DNA from: Williamsia sp. DF01-3
Lineage (GTDB): Bacteria > Actinomycetota > Actinomycetes > Mycobacteriales > Mycobacteriaceae
NCBI RefSeq assembly: GCF_023051145.1
Contig: NZ_JALKFS010000005.1
Location: 4,047,733 to 4,111,732, forward strand
Direction of reading: 5' to 3'
Length of the DNA: 64,000 bases
Shown here: one piece after another, positions 8,461 through 19,277 of the stretch
Layout: each line of letters begins with the position of its first letter
How positions within the stretch are numbered: the stretch's first letter is position 1
Made by a program: the position numbers and the translations under genes
The notes under the pieces: generated by a model
Told to the model about the DNA's origin: nothing
The model's input: only the letters and a program-made list of their open reading frames with translations
The model's database searches: none

Positions 8461-9687
8461 CTAGGTGGGTTCGGGCTCGGTGGGCAATTCGCTCTTGGGA
8501 ACCACCAGATCGTCGTCCTCTTCTTCCGTCTCCACCGTCTCGCCGGCGCGGATGGCGATCTGCTCGTCGAGGTACCGCAGGATCACCGTGCCGACCGCCG
8601 CGACCGGGACCGCCAAGAACGCACCGACGATGCCGAACAGCGATCCACCGAGTGACACCGACAGCAAGACGATGACCGCGTGCATGTTCATCGACCGCGA
8701 TTGCAGCCACGGCTGCAGCACGTTTCCTTCCAGCTGCTGCACGGCCACGATGATGCCCAGCACGATGAGGGCAGTCCACACACCGTTGCCCACCAACGCC
8801 ACCAACACCGCCAGAGCGCCGGCGACAAACGCACCGACAATCGGGATGAACCCGCCCATGAACGTGATGATGGCCAGCGCATACGCAAGTGGCACACCCA
8901 GAATCACCAAGCCGAGCCCGATCAGCACGGCGTCGATCAAACTGACCAACGCCTGGGTCCGGATGAAGGCACCCAGCGTCGACCACACCCTCGTCATCAC
9001 CTCTGCGAGGTGCTCGGCGACCGGCTGGCCGCTCGCCCGGCGGAGCCACGGCACGAATCGTGGTCCGTCCTTGAGGAAGAAGAACACCAGGAAGATCACC
9101 GTGAACAGCGTGATCAGAACAGACGTCGCCGCGGTCACACCGGAGAAGACACCCGAGGCGATGGTGGCGCTCGAGTCCTGGATGCGGCTGGTGATGGCGT
9201 CCACGCCGTCGTTGAGCTGATCCTCGCTGAACCGGAACGGCGGACCGTGCAGCCACTCCTGCACCTTCTCGACACCCTCGGTGGCCTGGTTCGCCAGGTC
9301 GGTGGACTGGTCGACGACCGACGGTGCGATCGCTCCCATCACCCCGGACACCACCGCCAACGCCAGGACCAGGACCAAACCGGAGGCCGCGGCAGGCGCG
9401 ACACCTTTGGACCGCAACCAACGCACGGGCGGCCACAGCACCGTGCAGACGATGATCGCAATGGCAATGGGCAACAGAATCGTCCACAACTTGCCGATGA
9501 CCCATGCCGCGATCCACGCGGCAATGGTGATCAGGATGATCCGGAGGCTGTGCTTGGCCGTCCACGCCATACCGTTCCCGATCACCCTGCCGCGGGTGGG
9601 GTGCGACCGGCGGCGTGGGCCGGTCACGGACTTGGTGACCTTGGGCCGAACTTGCTCCGACGCGTCGTCCGACGGTGTTGTTGCCAT
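8461..9687 (-). CDS. AI-2E family transporter (PerM-like)
   Basis: The start is set at the ATG at 9687 (MATTPSDDASEQ), since the upstream extension has no signal-like features. The 408-residue protein has a charged N-terminal tail, then paired hydrophobic helices, a soluble central segment (residues about 120-220) and a C-terminal membrane block with AIITFMGGFIPIVGAFVAG and the downstream GNVLQPWLQSRSM motif. This is the AI-2E/PerM pattern. Members export signalling molecules or act as Na+/H+ antiporters, and the substrate here is unknown. Confidence 0.88.
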   Translation of the reverse strand: MATTPSDDASEQVRPKVTKSVTGPRRRSHPTRGRVIGNGMAWTAKHSLRIILITIAAWIAAWVIGKLWTILLPIAIAIIVCTVLWPPVRWLRSKGVAPAAASGLVLVLALAVVSGVMGAIAPSVVDQSTDLANQATEGVEKVQEWLHGPPFRFSEDQLNDGVDAITSRIQDSSATIASGVFSGVTAATSVLITLFTVIFLVFFFLKDGPRFVPWLRRASGQPVAEHLAEVMTRVWSTLGAFIRTQALVSLIDAVLIGLGLVILGVPLAYALAIITFMGGFIPIVGAFVAGALAVLVALVGNGVWTALIVLGIIVAVQQLEGNVLQPWLQSRSMNMHAVIVLLSVSLGGSLFGIVGAFLAVPVAAVGTVILRYLDEQIAIRAGETVETEEEDDDLVVPKSELPTEPEPT

Positions 9688-9788
9688 GGTGTGATCGTCA
9701 CACATGACGCCGACCGGGACCGAACTCGACATCGAACGGCTCACAGGATGTCGCCGGTGCTCCGTACGGTTGTCACGAGGAGGTCATC

Positions 9789-10901
9789 ATGCAGTCAGTC
9801 CGTCGCGAACAGGTTCTTGCTGCCCGGTGGTTCGCTCAGCAACTCGAACGCCCCGACGCAACCGGCGACGACTGCGATCTGCTCGACTTCGGTGTGCAGG
9901 ACACCGGACCCGACGGCGCGCCTTGGGCTTTGACGATCCGAGGAATGTCAGCGGCCGCGATGGAGGGTCTCACCGTGGCCTGGACGGTGCGTGGAGCGCC
10001 ACACTATTACCGGCGCACCGACCTCGACGATGTCGCGGTGGCCGTCAGCCCCTACTCGTCACCCGATGCCGCCAAACGGATCTTCGACGCCAACAAGAAG
10101 TTCAAAGACGCAGGCGTCGACACCCTGGTGGCGCTGCGCGAGCTGGCCACCACGATGCGCGCCATCGTCACCGACACGATGGTGAAGGGCGAGATGTCGA
10201 GCCAATTGACCACCGTGCTGCCCGAGCACCACCTACGGGACTGCAAACCGTGCGGCGCGGTGCACCCACATGAGCAGACGTTCCGGCTCGCGGCTCTGCA
10301 GGCCGGTCTCGAACTGGTCCCGAACACCAGCCCACCGGTGTTGCACAGGGTGAAAGGTTTGCGCCCCAACGAATTCCGCAGGCCGGGTGGGGACGCGTCC
10401 CCACAGTTCGACCTCATCCGCAACTACCTGCGGTTCTACGGTCCTTCCACAGCCCAAGAGGTGGCGGCGTTTTTGGACGCACCGGTGAAAGAGGTCAAGG
10501 CGCACTGGCCCGATGACGTTCTCGATGTCGACATCGGAGGTCAAGGCAAATCGGCGTTGATCGAGGCGATCGACGTCCTGACCGATCCCCCACAGCCGAC
10601 GGCTGTCCGGCTCGCCGGACCCTATGACGCTCTCCTGCAAGGACGCGACCGAGAGATGCTGGTCCCCGAAAATGATCGCCGTAAAGCCGTGTGGCCGGTC
10701 CTGGGTAGACCGGGGGTGATCTTTGCGGCAGCCGAACCGGTGGGGACCTGGCGTCCCGCCAAGGCGGGCAAGAAATTACGGATCAAGGTCGAGCCGTGGG
10801 TCCGTCACACCACCAAAATGCAGAAAGCCATCGCTGCCGAAGCCGAGAGATTGGCCTGGTTCCGCGGCGCCGAACTCGCCGGCATCGACACCGTGGAGTG
10901 A
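9789..10901 (+). CDS. Winged-helix DNA-binding (HTH_42, AlkZ/YcaQ-like) protein
   Basis: The 370-residue protein has the HTH_42 layout: an N-terminal part with FGVQDTGPDGAPWAL, a central GLTVAWTVRGAPHYYRRTDL motif, a winged-helix segment near residues 205-235 (LIRNYLRFYGPSTAQEVAAF) and a C-terminal beta domain with GPYDALLQGRDREMLV. AlkZ/YcaQ relatives are DNA glycosylases that remove bulky alkyl lesions or unhook crosslinks. The VQD stretch may correspond to their catalytic region. AdaA-AlkA and Ogt lie just downstream, which fits a repair role. Confidence 0.8.
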   Translation: MQSVRREQVLAARWFAQQLERPDATGDDCDLLDFGVQDTGPDGAPWALTIRGMSAAAMEGLTVAWTVRGAPHYYRRTDLDDVAVAVSPYSSPDAAKRIFDANKKFKDAGVDTLVALRELATTMRAIVTDTMVKGEMSSQLTTVLPEHHLRDCKPCGAVHPHEQTFRLAALQAGLELVPNTSPPVLHRVKGLRPNEFRRPGGDASPQFDLIRNYLRFYGPSTAQEVAAFLDAPVKEVKAHWPDDVLDVDIGGQGKSALIEAIDVLTDPPQPTAVRLAGPYDALLQGRDREMLVPENDRRKAVWPVLGRPGVIFAAAEPVGTWRPAKAGKKLRIKVEPWVRHTTKMQKAIAAEAERLAWFRGAELAGIDTVE

Positions 10902-10905
10902 TGCC

Positions 10906-11160
10906 CTAGGCGCGTCGACGCTGCAGCCAGCGGAACATCCCGCCGACCGCGTCGAGGTCTTGCTGCACCGGATCCACATCCTTCGGCTGCGGCAGATCCG
11001 TACCCGCCGCGGGCCGGACCGACCCAGCAGAAGCGTTCTTCTCGGCCTCGATCGCCGACCGCACCGACTGTTCGCCGTAGAGACCCATCATGATCTCGAC
11101 ACCCCAGCCGGGAAACTGCGACAACGGCGCCTCTTTGCGTCCCCATCGTGTTACGTACAT
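10906..11160 (-). CDS. Small hypothetical protein
   Basis: An 84-residue frame starts at the ATG at 11160 behind a weak GAGTGG. It begins MYVTRWGRKEAPLSQFPGWG and ends in a basic tail, MFRWLQRRRA. It has no signal peptide or membrane segment and no domain I recognise. It is convergent with the AlkZ-like gene, whose stop is 4 bases away. An in-frame extension upstream to 11280 exists but looks non-coding. Confidence 0.5.
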   Translation of the reverse strand: MYVTRWGRKEAPLSQFPGWGVEIMMGLYGEQSVRSAIEAEKNASAGSVRPAAGTDLPQPKDVDPVQQDLDAVGGMFRWLQRRRA

Positions 11161-11377
11161 ATTTCCACTCTGGCACGGGTTGGACGTTTTGTCCGCCTTT
11201 TCCTGCGCAAAGAGCCTGAAAGTCGGCAGTTTCAGGACAACCGCCACAGCTCCCACGTGATCTGGGACACAGCGTCTCACGCGGGCCGCCAGGCGTGTGC
11301 GAACGCCCTGAAGGCCCCGTCATGGCGGCGTCCGATTCCCGCTAGTAAGAGCGCCGGAATGCTGCCAGAGTGGTGCC

Positions 11378-12895
11378 ATGCCCACCACCGCCATCAGTGC
11401 GAGCCAACTCGACTTCGACCGTTGCTTCCGCGCGCTACAGGCGCGCGACGCCCGGTTCGACGGTCAGTTCTTCGTGGCGGTGCGCACCACCGGCATCTAT
11501 TGCCGGCCGTCGTGCCCGGCAATCACGCCCAAGCCCGGCAATGTCTCTTTTGTCCTGACCGCCGCGGCCGCCCAGCAGAACGGCTATCGCGCCTGCCGTC
11601 GCTGCCTCCCCGATGCCGTCCCGGGTTCGCCGCGCTGGAACATCAACTCCGACCTCGCCTCACGCGCCATGCGACTGATCGAGGACGGCATCGTGGACCG
11701 GGACGGCGTGAACGGCCTGGCCCAGCACCTCGGGTACTCCCCACGACAACTCGGGCGGGTTCTCGGTGAACAGATCGGCGCCGGACCACTCGCCCTGGCC
11801 AGGGCCTACCGGGCCACCACCGCGCGGATGCTCATCCAATGCACCACGATGCCGATGTCGGACATCGCATTCGCCGCCGGCTTTGCCAGCATCCGGCAAT
11901 TCAACGACACGGTGCGCGAGGTGTTCGCACAGACGCCCACCGCTCTACGTGCCAAGGGCGCCACCAACGCACCCGGTGCCACCGGCAGTGCCGTCACACT
12001 CAAACTCGCTGTCCGCCAGCCGTTCACACCGCCCTGGTTGCAGTGGTTCCTGTCGGGACACGCCGTGGCGGGTGTGGAGAGCTGGGATGGCCGTATCTAC
12101 CGACGTTCGATGTCGCTGCCGCACGGGCCGGTGATCGTGGGTCTGGAGATCTTGTCCGACCATGTCCGCGCCGACCTCCGGATGCACGACATGCGCGACC
12201 TGGGGGTCGCCGTGCACCGCATCCGGCAGTTGTTGGATCTGGACGCCGACGTGGCCGCGGCCAACGAGGTCCTCGCGGCGGATCCTGCTCTGGCACTCCT
12301 GATCGCCGAACGCCCGGGCATACGAGCCCCCGGATGTACCGACGCCTTCGAAGTTCTCCTACGTACGATGATCGGCCAGCAGATCTCCTTACCTGCCGCA
12401 CGGACCCACGCCGCCAAACTGGTTGCGGCCCTGGGGGAACCTCTGACCGAGCCGGACGGTGACATCACCCACCTCTTCCCCACGGCCGACGCAGTGGCCG
12501 AGCGAGGGATGCAGGTGCTCACCGGGCCGGCCGCCCGTACCTCGTCCATCGTCGACGTGAGCCGAGCCGTAGCCGACGGCCACCTCACCATCCATCCAGG
12601 GATGCCGGCAGCAGAGGTGCGTACCCAGCTGCTCGCCCAACGCGGAATCGGTTCGTGGACCGCGGACTACGTGACGATGCGACTGCTCAACAACCCCGAT
12701 GTGCTGCTCAGTACCGACCTGGTGCTCAAACGCTCGGCTCAGGACCTGGGGATCGATCTCGGCGCCACCGGACACTGGTCGCCGTGGCGCTCGTACGCAT
12801 CGATGCACTTGTGGGCCCATGCACTCGCGCGAACGGTTCCGATGCTGGCGTCGACACCCACCTCCGTCCCTGCACCCACAAGAGAGAAGATCTGA
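11378..12895 (+). CDS. alkA: AdaA-AlkA fusion: methyl-responsive regulator and 3-methyladenine DNA glycosylase
   Basis: Three parts are fused in 505 residues. The Ada zinc domain (about 10-85) carries the four Cys ligands C42, C46, C73 and C76; one accepts a methyl group from DNA phosphotriesters. An AraC-type HTH follows (about 90-185). The last 300 residues are AlkA, with an N-terminal beta domain and the HhH-GPD glycosylase, including TMIGQQISLPAARTHAA, the hairpin IGSWTADYV and the catalytic Asp in LLSTDLVL. Mycobacteria have the same fusion. It thus senses methylation and repairs it. Its stop overlaps the ogt start (TGATG), making an operon. Confidence 0.92.
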   Translation: MPTTAISASQLDFDRCFRALQARDARFDGQFFVAVRTTGIYCRPSCPAITPKPGNVSFVLTAAAAQQNGYRACRRCLPDAVPGSPRWNINSDLASRAMRLIEDGIVDRDGVNGLAQHLGYSPRQLGRVLGEQIGAGPLALARAYRATTARMLIQCTTMPMSDIAFAAGFASIRQFNDTVREVFAQTPTALRAKGATNAPGATGSAVTLKLAVRQPFTPPWLQWFLSGHAVAGVESWDGRIYRRSMSLPHGPVIVGLEILSDHVRADLRMHDMRDLGVAVHRIRQLLDLDADVAAANEVLAADPALALLIAERPGIRAPGCTDAFEVLLRTMIGQQISLPAARTHAAKLVAALGEPLTEPDGDITHLFPTADAVAERGMQVLTGPAARTSSIVDVSRAVADGHLTIHPGMPAAEVRTQLLAQRGIGSWTADYVTMRLLNNPDVLLSTDLVLKRSAQDLGIDLGATGHWSPWRSYASMHLWAHALARTVPMLASTPTSVPAPTREKI

Positions 12896-13398
12896 TGAGT
12901 ACAGCTGCCTGGTCCACCATCTCGACACCCGCCGGGCCGTTCACCATGATCGTCGACAGCGACGGTCAGGTGCTCGCCTCCGGATGGTCCGACGATCCCG
13001 AATACCTCAAAGCCCTTGTCCACAAGTCGATCCGCCCGCTGACGTTGGTGGACAAGCCCGATCTGGGTGAGGTCACTACTGCCGCGAAGACCTACCACCA
13101 AGGCGACCTGACGGCCATCGACAACATCCCTGTCCTGCAACGATCGGGTGAGTTCCTCGAACATGCCTGGGACGTGCTTCGAGAAGTGCCCGCCGGAGCT
13201 CCGGTCAGTTACGCGGAGTACGCCGCCCGCAGCGGCAGGCCCGCCGCGATCCGCGCTGCTGCGAGCGCGTGTGCCCGCAACGCCGCGGCCTTGTTCGTCC
13301 CTTGTCATCGAGTGTTGCGTACCGACAAGACCCTCGGGGGCTTCCGGTACGGCCTCGACGTCAAACGATGGCTGATCGCTCACGAAGAACGGGCCTGA
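12895..13398 (+). CDS. ogt: Methylated-DNA-protein cysteine methyltransferase
   Basis: This 167-residue protein carries the suicide-enzyme active site PCHRV with C137, followed by GGFRYGLDVKRWL. The recognition helix region is VSYAEYAARSGRPAAIRAAASACARN. It removes methyl groups from O6-methylguanine by transfer to its own Cys. The ATG shares bases with the stop of alkA at 12893-12897, so both are made from one mRNA, as in mycobacteria. Confidence 0.95.
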   Translation: MSTAAWSTISTPAGPFTMIVDSDGQVLASGWSDDPEYLKALVHKSIRPLTLVDKPDLGEVTTAAKTYHQGDLTAIDNIPVLQRSGEFLEHAWDVLREVPAGAPVSYAEYAARSGRPAAIRAAASACARNAAALFVPCHRVLRTDKTLGGFRYGLDVKRWLIAHEERA

Positions 13399-13449
13399 GA
13401 CCACCGCGCCTCCCCGACGATGTCCGACCCCTGATGCACCATCAACACC

Positions 13450-14601
13450 ATGGGTACCACCGCAGTTCTACTGCTCGTCCTCGGGCTGGTGATCGGTTTC
13501 GCGCTCGGATGGTTTGTGCACGCCGGCCGATCCAACACCGAAGTGGCTGTCGCGCGGGCGGAGGCCGAAGCCGCGCACGCCAATCACGAACTGCTGGTCC
13601 GATCGTTGTCGGCAGCCAGCGAGGATGCCGCCCGCCGCCAGTCCGGGGCGATCGGACAGCAGGTCTCGCACATCGTCGGCCCGCTGCGTGACACGCTCGA
13701 CTCGCTCGCGGGCGAACTGCGCCGTACCGAGCGCAACCGCATCGCGGCCTATGCGGGCCTTTCCGAGCAGGTCACCGGAATGCGCCAGACCACAGCACAT
13801 CTGGGGTCGCAGGCCGAACAATTGGCCGGAGCGCTGCGTTCCCCACAAGCCCGCGGAAGGTGGGGCGAACTGCACCTCGAGCGCGTGATCGAGGCGGCGG
13901 GTCTGCAGCGACACTGCGACTTCACGACGCAGGCCGCCGGAACCACCAACGACTCGAGCCGCGTCCGGCCCGACCTCGTGGTGCACCTTCCCGGAGGCAA
14001 AGACATCGTCATCGATGCCAAGGTGCCGTTGTCGGCATATCTGGAAGCCGCTGAGAGCACCGACCCGACCGCACGCGCGCAGGGGTACCGCGCGCACGCC
14101 CGCGCCCTGCGTGCTCACGTGCAGCACCTGGCGTCGAAGTCCTATTGGGAATCTGTCGGCAACTCACCCGAGTTCGTGGTGCTGTTCGTCCCGGGAGAGG
14201 CCATCTTGGAGATGGCGTGCCGCGCCGACCCAGACCTCCTCGACTTCGGATTCGACCAGAACGTCGTGATCGCCACCCCCACCAATCTGGTGGCCCTGCT
14301 CCGGACGATCGCGCTGGGCTGGCGCCAGGAAGCTCTGACCCGAGATGCCCAGCAGATCCACCATCTCGGCAAAGAGTTGTATCAACGCATCGGGATGGTC
14401 ACCCGCCACCTGGACAAGCTCGGGGGTTCGCTGTCCAAGGCCGTGGACTCCTACAACGGTGCGATCGGCACCATCGATTCACGGATCACCGTCACCGCTC
14501 GCAAATTGTCCGAGCTCGACGCATTCGCCGACCTCGACGACCTCGCCCCGCCGGTTCCGATCGACTCCCAGCCCAGACGCACCGGTGCCGGCCTCGTCTG
14601 A
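13450..14601 (+). CDS. rmuC: DNA recombination protein RmuC
   Basis: The 383-residue protein begins with a membrane anchor (residues 4-26, LLLVLGLVIGFALGWFVHAG), continues with a coiled-coil of Ala, Glu, Arg and Gln, and then has the RmuC domain with RGRWGELHLERVIEAAGL, RPDLVVHLPGGKDIVIDAKVP and NVVIATPTNLVALLRTIALG. RmuC is a nuclease-fold protein that limits inversions at short repeats. It follows the alkylation-repair pair closely (51 bases), though it may have its own promoter. Confidence 0.93.
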   Translation: MGTTAVLLLVLGLVIGFALGWFVHAGRSNTEVAVARAEAEAAHANHELLVRSLSAASEDAARRQSGAIGQQVSHIVGPLRDTLDSLAGELRRTERNRIAAYAGLSEQVTGMRQTTAHLGSQAEQLAGALRSPQARGRWGELHLERVIEAAGLQRHCDFTTQAAGTTNDSSRVRPDLVVHLPGGKDIVIDAKVPLSAYLEAAESTDPTARAQGYRAHARALRAHVQHLASKSYWESVGNSPEFVVLFVPGEAILEMACRADPDLLDFGFDQNVVIATPTNLVALLRTIALGWRQEALTRDAQQIHHLGKELYQRIGMVTRHLDKLGGSLSKAVDSYNGAIGTIDSRITVTARKLSELDAFADLDDLAPPVPIDSQPRRTGAGLV

Positions 14602-14741
14602 CGTGCACCGACGGGCCTTCTTGGAATGGACAACACGACTTGGAAGGCCGGGTCGCGTGGCTTCCTAGTCATCTTCAAGCCCAGTCCAAGCGGCAGACGA
14701 CACAGTGATTCCAGTTCCCTTCAAAACCTGGAGTCAGTCAC

Positions 14742-15236
14742 ATGCATGTCAGCCGCGTTCCTCAGACACCGTCATCCGGAACTCTTCGCAGCGCCGGTGT
14801 GGTCAGTGGCTGGCTCCTCACCACCGCAGCCGTGGGCGCATTCGCATTCGCGGTCGGAGACAACGCCGACCGTGAGCTGACCGGCCAGGTGATCACACCT
14901 GCGGCGACCGTGGCCGCCAATGTCGAAACTGCGAACACCGGCTCGCTCGGCAGTGTCCTCACACACGCGAAGGTCACCGCGGCCGTCGTCAACGTAACTC
15001 GGACCACCGGGCAACAGCCAGGCTGCAGCAGAGTCGGATCAGCCGACCACGTGCGCAGCCTGCTGATTCGGGAACGAGCCGTCCAGTCATCCAACCGGCG
15101 CGGACCACGGACGCTGGCGCGGGCGGCGGACTTCACGTGCCCGCATGCCATCACCGCCACGTTCACGGGAACCCGCGTGGGGAGCGTTCCCGGGTCGGGT
15201 CTGCCGGGCCGGGCGTCGCTCGACGGCCCCCGTTAG
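14742..15236 (+). CDS. Doubtful hypothetical protein with N-terminal membrane segment
   Basis: A 164-codon frame follows CTGGAG at a fair distance. It starts MHVSRVPQTPSSGTLRSAG, followed by an Ala/Val-rich hydrophobic run VVSGWLLTTAAVGAFAFAVG that could be a signal anchor, then a Thr/Ala/Val-rich part. The last 70 residues are Arg/Ser/Gly-rich and look like chance translation, so the true end may be earlier or the frame may be broken. The region 14602-15307 holds nothing else I can support. Confidence 0.35.
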   Translation: MHVSRVPQTPSSGTLRSAGVVSGWLLTTAAVGAFAFAVGDNADRELTGQVITPAATVAANVETANTGSLGSVLTHAKVTAAVVNVTRTTGQQPGCSRVGSADHVRSLLIRERAVQSSNRRGPRTLARAADFTCPHAITATFTGTRVGSVPGSGLPGRASLDGPR

Positions 15237-15307
15237 CGATACTCGCCACAGTTCGATCCGACGGGTTCGTTACCGGGTTTCTCAGGGTTTACCGGTACGG
15301 TCGACAT

Positions 15308-16126
15308 GTGATTTCTGGCCCGCGCTCTCGCTCGGGGGTTCCCCTCGATGAGCAATCCGCACTTCCCACCGCACCCGGGGTTCCGTGGTGGGGCGCGGTG
15401 TTGCTCGCCGGTGGCCTGACGGTGTTGGGTGCGGTCCTCGCGCTCGCCGGTGACGAAACCAGTCTCGGGTTCGGATTCCGGGCCCTCTACGTGATCGGCT
15501 GCATCGCCGCGGTACTCGCGGTACGCCGACGCGCGCTGTTCACCGCCGTCACACAACCCCCGCTCATCCTGTTCGTCGTCGCGGTGGTGACCCTCTACTT
15601 CCTGGTGTCGGACAGTGACTCCGGCGTGAAGCGGCTGATCTTCAACGTGGCCCTTCCGGTTGCCAAGCTCTTTCCTCTGATGGGCTGGACCTTTGCCGCG
15701 GTGCTCGCGATCGCGGCGGCCCGGGTATGGCTGACCCATCCCAAGAAGACCGTGGTCCTCACCAAGAGCGATCGACGCCCGGCCACGGGTCGACGCCCTG
15801 CCGCATCCGCGGACACTCCGGCGCGAACCCGTGCGAGCCGGTCCGACGACTCGACGCCACCTGCGGCAACCACCTCGCGGTCGCGAAGTGGCCAAGCGCC
15901 TCGCCCGGGTACCGCCCGATCCACCGAGCCGCGCGACCGCGCAGTCAATCGGGCATCGGATCCGGCCGCGGCCCCTCGCCGCCGCCGGGCTGTCCCGGAA
16001 GCCCCTGAGCCGCGTCGCCGGCGTGCATCGTCGTACGACGACCCACCGCCGCCGGGCGCACGGGCCTACCGGGCCCCCGATGATCTGACCAACGCCCCCC
16101 GGCTCCGGTACCGCGAACCCAGCTGA
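15308..16126 (+). CDS. DUF6542 membrane protein
   Basis: A GTG at 15308 gives 272 residues. Four hydrophobic segments occur between residues 25 and 145 (for example WGAVLLAGGLTVLGAVLALAG and LILFVVAVVTLYFLV). The C-terminal half is a low-complexity tail rich in Arg, Pro, Ala, Ser and Asp that is probably disordered and cytoplasmic. This matches the DUF6542 proteins that in mycobacteria sit next to ychF. Here ychF is about 7 kb away with repair genes between. Function is unknown. Confidence 0.7.
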   Translation: MISGPRSRSGVPLDEQSALPTAPGVPWWGAVLLAGGLTVLGAVLALAGDETSLGFGFRALYVIGCIAAVLAVRRRALFTAVTQPPLILFVVAVVTLYFLVSDSDSGVKRLIFNVALPVAKLFPLMGWTFAAVLAIAAARVWLTHPKKTVVLTKSDRRPATGRRPAASADTPARTRASRSDDSTPPAATTSRSRSGQAPRPGTARSTEPRDRAVNRASDPAAAPRRRRAVPEAPEPRRRRASSYDDPPPPGARAYRAPDDLTNAPRLRYREPS

Positions 16127-16135
16127 GTCCTCCGG

Positions 16136-16696
16136 TCAGCACGCGTCCGCGACGTGGGTTCTGAGCCAGTCGCCGAGGAGTCCTGCCACCGCATCCACCC
16201 TGGCCGGCCAGTCCATGGCTTGCGCATCTGCCTCATCGCTGACGACCTTGACCAGGCGACAGGGCGCCCCGAACTCTCCGGCAGCTCGGGCGATCGCGAA
16301 CCCCTCCATGTCGACCAGCGCCGCCCGATGCGCCAGCGCATCGCGGTGAGCTGGGTCGGCCACAAAGGTGTCCCCGGTGGCCAGTTCGCTGCCGTCCCCG
16401 TCAGGTAGTTCGATCCGGTCCACCACCGGGTATCCCATCGCGGTGAGAGCGGCGCTGCTGATGTCGTGCTGATGCACCACCGATGCCACGTACAGGCCGG
16501 CCATCGAAGGCCGGAGAGCTCCGGCAGTGCCCACGTTGATCACGGTCACCGACGCGGGGTCGGGATGGGCCGCCAACGACCGGGTCACCGCGATCGAAGC
16601 AGCGACCTTGCCGATCCCACAGATGAGCAACGGCAGTTCGACGGGTACGTGGGCTGCCTCTGATCGGGTGGCCGACACCACCAGGATGTTGCTCAA
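16136..16696 (-). CDS. Purine-nucleoside-phosphorylase-fold nucleosidase (MTA/SAH or futalosine type)
   Basis: Read from a TTG at 16696, the 186-residue protein has the nucleoside phosphorylase (PNP_UDP_1) pattern: ILVVSATRSEA, PLLICGIGKVAASIAV, VINVGTAGALRPSMAG and a late VDMEGFAIARAAGEF containing the ribose-binding Met-Glu. That Met-Glu-Gly and the short length are typical of MTA/SAH nucleosidases and futalosine hydrolases. The TTG start lies inside the stop of the upstream gene (TTGA, 16693-16696), so the two are coupled. A longer ATG-type frame to 16816 would overlap that gene by 120 bases and is less likely. Confidence 0.75.
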   Translation of the reverse strand: MSNILVVSATRSEAAHVPVELPLLICGIGKVAASIAVTRSLAAHPDPASVTVINVGTAGALRPSMAGLYVASVVHQHDISSAALTAMGYPVVDRIELPDGDGSELATGDTFVADPAHRDALAHRAALVDMEGFAIARAAGEFGAPCRLVKVVSDEADAQAMDWPARVDAVAGLLGDWLRTHVADAC

Positions 16697-17460
16697 CGCG
16701 CCAGCTCCAGCGTGCGGCGGGCCGCCCGGCCCAGTTCGACCCCGTAATGCGGACCATGGCCGGCCGCGTGCACGGCCAGCGGATGCAACTGATGCAACGC
16801 AATCCGCTCGCGCCAACCGGGTTCCAGCGGGTGGGTGTCCTGGTACCCCTCGATGACCGACCCCAGTTCCGGGCAGCCGAACAACGCGAGCATCGCCAGA
16901 TCTGTCTCACGGTGACCGCCGTGCGCAGCAGGATCGATCATCACCACCCCTTTCGATGTCCACATCACGTTTCCGTTCCACAGATCACCATGGATTCGTG
17001 CCGGGCGGTAGGCGTCGTCGAACGCGCCCGTGGCGATCAGCTCACACGCCGCCCTGGTGTCCGATTCGTCGGCCGCGCCAAGGTTTCCCGCAGATACCGC
17101 ATCGTCGAGAAATGGGAGCACCCGCTGGCGCGCGTAGAAGTCACCCCACGTGGCGGTCGGGTCTGACGGCATCGGACGCCGGCCGATGAACAACTGACCG
17201 TCGAAATCAGGTGGCCCGCTCCCGAACTGGTCGGCCCCCGCATCATGCATCCTCGCCAGGGCGGACCCGAAGTTGCGTGCGGCCGCCTTGCCGGGCGCCG
17301 ATGTCGCCACCCTGGCCAAGGTGATGTGATCGGCTCCCACATCCAACACCCGCACGACAGGAGCTCCGGCGGCGGCGAGCCACCGGAGACCGGCCGCCTC
17401 GGCCATGAAGAAATCGGGGTGCACCCCGGGCTGATGCTTGCGGTACTCGTCTGCGCTCAC
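16693..17460 (-). CDS. Fructosamine kinase family protein
   Basis: The 255-residue frame starts at a GTG at 17460. An ATG at 17499 is also possible but would leave only 6 bases to the divergent nadE. It has the aminoglycoside-kinase-like fold motifs [11 protein letters not shown] (catalytic Asp 159) and [19 protein letters not shown] (metal-binding Asp 176). Fructosamine kinases phosphorylate sugars bound to amines so that glycated proteins or small amines are released. The downstream nucleosidase is translationally coupled to it, for reasons I cannot infer. Confidence 0.85.
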   Translation of the reverse strand: MSADEYRKHQPGVHPDFFMAEAAGLRWLAAAGAPVVRVLDVGADHITLARVATSAPGKAAARNFGSALARMHDAGADQFGSGPPDFDGQLFIGRRPMPSDPTATWGDFYARQRVLPFLDDAVSAGNLGAADESDTRAACELIATGAFDDAYRPARIHGDLWNGNVMWTSKGVVMIDPAAHGGHRETDLAMLALFGCPELGSVIEGYQDTHPLEPGWRERIALHQLHPLAVHAAGHGPHYGVELGRAARRTLELAR

Positions 17461-17505
17461 CCGTCCAGCGTGCCGGATCACCGTAGGGCGCACTACCATC
17501 GCCTC

Positions 17506-18330
<825 letters not shown>

Positions 18331-19277
18331 TATTCGAATCCGACTGCACGGCAAGAGCTTCGAGGTTACGACCACTCACTCTCGCCAGCTGATCGAATCG
18401 GTTGTTGGCAATACGCATGACCACCTCGTACGGCAAGGCGAACTTGCGTGCCACCCAGTAGCCGAACCGGATGTCCAGCGAGGTGTACACCATGAACTGG
18501 TTTTTGCGCACCCCACGCAAAATGGCCTGCGCGGCACGCTCGGGAGAGACGGCCACCTTGTGGAAGTGTTCGATCTGCCGCTGAACCTTCGGGTTGTCCC
18601 GGTCGATGCCGGCGATGTCCACGGTGTTGACCAGAGGCGTGTCGACACCGCCGGGGCACACCAGCGAGACCCCGATCTTGTGGCGGCGCAGGTCCATTCG
18701 TAACACCTCGGACACGCCGCGCACCCCGAACTTGCTGGCACTGTATGCCGCGTGCCAGGGCAGGGCGAGCAAGCCCGCCGCCGACGACACGTTGACGAGA
18801 TGGCCCCCACGGCCACGGCGCACGATCTGCGGAACGAAACACTCGATGATGTGGATCGGGCCCATCAGGTTGACGTCGACCATCTTCTTCCAGTGACGGT
18901 GCTCCAGGTTTTCCACTGTGCCCCAAGCAGATACACCGGCGATGTTCATCACCACGTCCATCACGCCGACCTCAGCGTCCACCTGCTGGGCGAACCGGCG
19001 CACCCACTCGTAGTCCGAGACGTCACCGGGACGATGGAACAGGATCTTGCCGTCGGCGCGCTTGATCTCGGCGACGGTCTCGTCGAGATTGTCGGCGGCG
19101 ATATCGGTGAGCACGAGCGCTGCGCCCTCACGCGCAGCCGCCACGGCAGTGGCTTTGCCGATCCCGCTCCCGGCACCGGTAATCAGGACCCGCTTGCCCT
19201 GCAAAGTGGGCACTGGAGCCTTCATCACCAACAGATCTCGAACACTCATGACCCAACCCTACGGGTCACGTCCGTAC

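Noticed and set aside
8063-9565. Long minus-strand frame over ychF and the AI-2E permease gene
   Set aside because: It is a shifted frame of two well-supported genes, with a basic, low-quality translation.
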